Shown here in pieces: positions 32,812-34,910 of a stretch of DNA of 34,910 nt. How positions within the stretch are numbered: the stretch's first letter is position 1; the number at the start of each line of letters is the position of its first letter. The stretch spans positions 1 to 34,910 of the forward strand of contig NZ_JAUOQE010000039.1 in the NCBI RefSeq assembly GCF_030547545.1, written 5' to 3'. The stretch comes from Amphritea sp. 1_MG-2023 (GTDB lineage: Bacteria > Pseudomonadota > Gammaproteobacteria > Pseudomonadales > Balneatricaceae). The notes under the pieces were generated by a model that saw only the letters and a list, made by a program, of their open reading frames with translations, was not told the DNA's origin and did not search any database. The position numbers and the translations under genes were made by a program.

Positions 32812-33444
32812 ATGCAAGAGAAGCGCTTGCCACCGACACGAGAAGAGATCGCTTTGTTGCCGCCTTTTACTGGGGTGACACTGAGGCATATTTGCCAACC
32901 GGTTGGTTCTGATGCCCTCCAAGCCGCCCGTGAGGATCTGTTGAATAGCCCTTTCGTTGGTTTTGATACCGAATCTAAACCGGTCTTTCGTAAACAGCAG
33001 CAATCGACAGGGCCTCATGTTGTACAGCTATGTTCAGCCCATACGGCGTATGTCTTTCAACTGCATGATCAGTCAGTATATCCGCTCACCTGTGAGGTGC
33101 TGGAATCGACTCAGGTGGTGAAGGTGGGATTTGGCTTGCAATCGGATCGTAGCCATATCCGGCGTAAGTTCGGTGTAGAGATTCGCGCGATACTGGATCT
33201 CGACGCGGTTTATCGACAGTTGGGGTATCGTCGACAGTTAGGGGTGAAAGCGGCGATCGCAGTGCAGTTTGGGCAAAAGTTCAGTAAATCTAAGCGGCTT
33301 TCTACCTCTAATTGGGCGTTACCGACACTCAGCGAGCCACAGTTACTCTATGCCGCCAACGATGCCTATGCCGCCTTAAAAATATTGCAGGGGCTGCAAA
33401 AAGGTGGTCATGAGCGGCTGATTGATGAGCTGATTTTAGCGTAA
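32812..33444 (+). CDS. 3'-5' exonuclease, DEDDy superfamily (RNase D-like)
   Basis: 210 aa, a stand-alone exonuclease domain. ExoI: FVGFDTES (D-x-E); ExoII: VGFGLQSDRSHI (D); ExoIII: YAANDAYAAL (Y-x-x-x-D). All four acidic residues and the Tyr are present, so the enzyme should be active with two metal ions. No HRDC domain, so not full RNase D. Seven nt after the DUF1456 gene and probably co-transcribed with it. Confidence 0.88.
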   Translation: MQEKRLPPTREEIALLPPFTGVTLRHICQPVGSDALQAAREDLLNSPFVGFDTESKPVFRKQQQSTGPHVVQLCSAHTAYVFQLHDQSVYPLTCEVLESTQVVKVGFGLQSDRSHIRRKFGVEIRAILDLDAVYRQLGYRRQLGVKAAIAVQFGQKFSKSKRLSTSNWALPTLSEPQLLYAANDAYAALKILQGLQKGGHERLIDELILA

Positions 33445-33495
33445 TGTAGAGGCTCGTTGACGAGCTGTTATTATTGCTTAAAGGATATTAATACT

Positions 33496-33924
33496 ATGAT
33501 TTTAAAGCGTTTTTCAGAGCTGCCTGTCTTGGAAACCGAGCCGGGTACGGATTGCTCTTTTATCAGTCATAATCCGAATGGCGAATCATTACTGACGGTT
33601 GTCTACGCGACTAAGCGAGACTTTCTGTCGGTGCCGAAAAGCTATACGGCGGTGCAATTTAAGGGCAGTGATAGCCTGCCATTGGAGTTCCATGCAGTCT
33701 CGCGTCAAGATTATCTTGAACAATTAGAACTGGCTAATAGTTGGTTTAAATCAGGCGCTTACGAGATTGAAAAAACCAAGGACTATACCATTGTGCTATT
33801 ACTGACCAACGATAGGGCACTCGAGATTATTTTTACTGAGTTTGAGCTACTCGGAGATAGTTATCATTCTGTCGACGCTCAAACGGCGCTACTTGAGAGC
33901 CTTAAAGGTGGCGTTACAGATTAA
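33496..33924 (+). CDS. Hypothetical protein
   Basis: 142 aa from the ATG with AAGGA 11 nt upstream; a start 13 codons earlier adds non-protein-like sequence. Soluble, mixed alpha/beta, acidic C-terminus. I do not recognise a family. It lies 51 nt after the exonuclease gene on the same strand and may belong to that operon. Confidence 0.65.
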   Translation: MILKRFSELPVLETEPGTDCSFISHNPNGESLLTVVYATKRDFLSVPKSYTAVQFKGSDSLPLEFHAVSRQDYLEQLELANSWFKSGAYEIEKTKDYTIVLLLTNDRALEIIFTEFELLGDSYHSVDAQTALLESLKGGVTD

Positions 33925-34517
33925 TGCTGTGACGCCGGTTAAGCGTGGTTGTCTTGTTTTGCTGGCGTCGTATTGAATCAGTTCATGCCGAACTCGTGAT
34001 CATAGATCTTGTAACACATGGTTTTTTTTGTCATTATCATAGCCATCGGCATCACTAAGTTGCTGAACGATAGCCATTCTCGGTCAAGACGCTGACTGTA
34101 AACGAGCTAGCAGGATGAATCATCTTGCCTACATATCAAGGATGCATATGTTTAAATTAACGCTAGTCCCCGATTCATGTTTACTCACCTTAATCAATCG
34201 AATGTCGTTACCGTACACTATTTTTCTCAAGAAAATAGATAGATCGGTCGTGCGTAAATACCTCGCTTTAGAAACATTTTCAAGTCAACTTAGTTGCATG
34301 GCATTGAATCTTATAGCGATTAAAAGGGGAGGCTTTAGCGCTCAAGTTGCAGCGGCTGAAGGCTCAGGCAATTGGCGTCATATGCCTCTATCAGCCTCTG
34401 TTCAACGATATGATTATCTTTAACCGCTTGTTTAGAAAAACGATTTAAGCATCGTTGATTGCAATACTATCTCATTGCGGTCATGTTGAAATTAGCTAAT
34501 TCTTATAAGGAAATAAG
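33925..34517. other. Gene-free region with weak hairpins
   Basis: GACGCC (33931) / GGCGTC (33964) could form a long-loop stem after the hypothetical gene. AACGAT (34439) / ATCGTT (34451) forms a small stem. A 102-aa frame at 34115-34423 lacks a properly spaced ribosome-binding site and is not annotated. I see nothing else. Confidence 0.5.
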
Positions 34518-34763
34518 ATGAAATCATTAGTTATTATTTTAGCCGGTCTATGGGCTTCCTGCCGTTATACTGATCTGTACTCAGGTGATTTATTGTATAA
34601 TTTCGTCGCGCCTATCAGTCTAATCATCTTCGTTTTAGCGTTAACATTTTGGCTGGTGATTCACGTCGATTTTGTATTGAATCGCTCTTCTGCCGAGGGT
34701 TACTCAAAGGATCCGTTTGACTTTAGTCCGGATGCTCTACGCAGTCATCGCAGCGGCGATTGA
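34518..34763 (+). CDS. Small membrane protein of unknown function
   Basis: 81 aa. Two hydrophobic segments (about 1-14 and 27-50: VAPISLIIFVLALTFWLVIHVDFVL) and a polar C-terminal tail (YSKDPFDFSPDALRSHRSGD). AAGGAAATAAG stands before the ATG. It ends 33 bp before the IS5-type end, so its downstream context may have been altered by the insertion. No family recognised. Confidence 0.6.
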   Translation: MKSLVIILAGLWASCRYTDLYSGDLLYNFVAPISLIIFVLALTFWLVIHVDFVLNRSSAEGYSKDPFDFSPDALRSHRSGD

Positions 34764-34796
34764 TGGCGTAGAGCGTGTCTATTGGGGTATGACTAA

Positions 34797-34910
34797 GGAA
34801 GGTGCGAATAAGTCCGTCATGTTCTCTGCGGCTATTAGAATGGCCAGATACGCGAAAGCCAGTGCAGCGAAATGTCTGGACCTTTTCAAGCTGGCTGACA
34901 AAGTAGATGA
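34797..34910 (+). mobile_element. Left end of an IS5-type insertion sequence, cut by the window edge
   Basis: Begins GGAAGGTGCGAATAAGTC, the terminal repeat typical of IS5-group elements, preceded by CTAA (34793-34796), which fits the IS5 YTAR target. The same end is found in the 57-bp element at 29714 and the solo end at 2868. Confidence 0.88.
34819..34910 (+). CDS. Partial reading frame at the IS5-type end, probable transposase N-terminus
   Basis: An open frame from ATG 34819 (second in-frame ATG 34840: MARYAKASAAKCLDLFKLAD) runs off the window. Its place just inside the IS end fits a transposase start. The family cannot be confirmed from 30 residues. Confidence 0.5.
   Translation, partial: MFSAAIRMARYAKASAAKCLDLFKLADKVD

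Noticed and set aside
34115-34423. 102-aa plus-strand reading frame
   Set aside because: No well-spaced ribosome-binding site, no recognisable domain and a composition unlike neighbouring genes.
1-34910. CRISPR array, tRNA or rRNA genes
   Set aside because: No regularly spaced repeats and no tRNA/rRNA-like sequence recognised on either strand while reading; no dedicated search could be run.

Overview
The window reads as chromosomal DNA of a marine gammaproteobacterium. This is inferred from YoeB/YefM, YehS-like and RAYT genes, IS5-type ends and moderate G+C judged by eye; I cannot name the species. Its core (about 3.2-29.7 kb) is a methylated-amine catabolism and nitrogen-assimilation island.

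Left edge (1-3194) is mobile or relict DNA: a REP-associated transposase, the 3' end (domains V-VI) of a group II intron, a YefM-YoeB and a ParDE toxin-antitoxin module arranged around an integron attC-like site, and a stray IS5-type end. Next, on the minus strand, come a NarX-like kinase, a NarL-like response regulator, a double-PAS protein, trimethylamine monooxygenase (tmm) and a small cupin. Divergently on the plus strand lies TMAO demethylase (tdm). It is followed by an unusual Amt transporter, a 55-aa membrane protein, and ethanolamine ammonia-lyase (eutBC). Then comes a glnK-amtB pair with a divergent PII protein.

An XRE-cupin regulator (minus) diverges from one long operon: gmaS-mgsABC-purU-folD-mgdABCD. 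This is the N-methylglutamate pathway with THF-linked C1 oxidation. A near-perfect sigma-54 promoter precedes gmaS, and a strong intrinsic terminator closes the operon after mgdD.

Together the genes encode TMA -> TMAO (Tmm) -> dimethylamine + formaldehyde (Tdm), and methylamine -> gamma-glutamylmethylamide (GmaS) -> N-methylglutamate (MgsABC) -> glutamate + methylene-THF (MgdABCD) -> formyl-THF (FolD) -> formate (PurU). The dimethylamine-to-methylamine step (Dmm) and a TMA importer are not in the window. EutBC supplies further ammonia from ethanolamine, and two Amt proteins plus PII handle ammonium. Sigma-54-like elements before amt1, glnK and gmaS suggest common nitrogen control.

Right edge (29.7-34.9 kb): a 57-bp MITE-like IS5 deletion derivative; then a hydratase, a GlsB/YeaQ membrane protein, a GhrA-like reductase, a YehS-like DUF1456 protein, a DEDDy exonuclease, an unknown protein and a small membrane protein. 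It ends in the left end of an IS5-type element that runs off the window.
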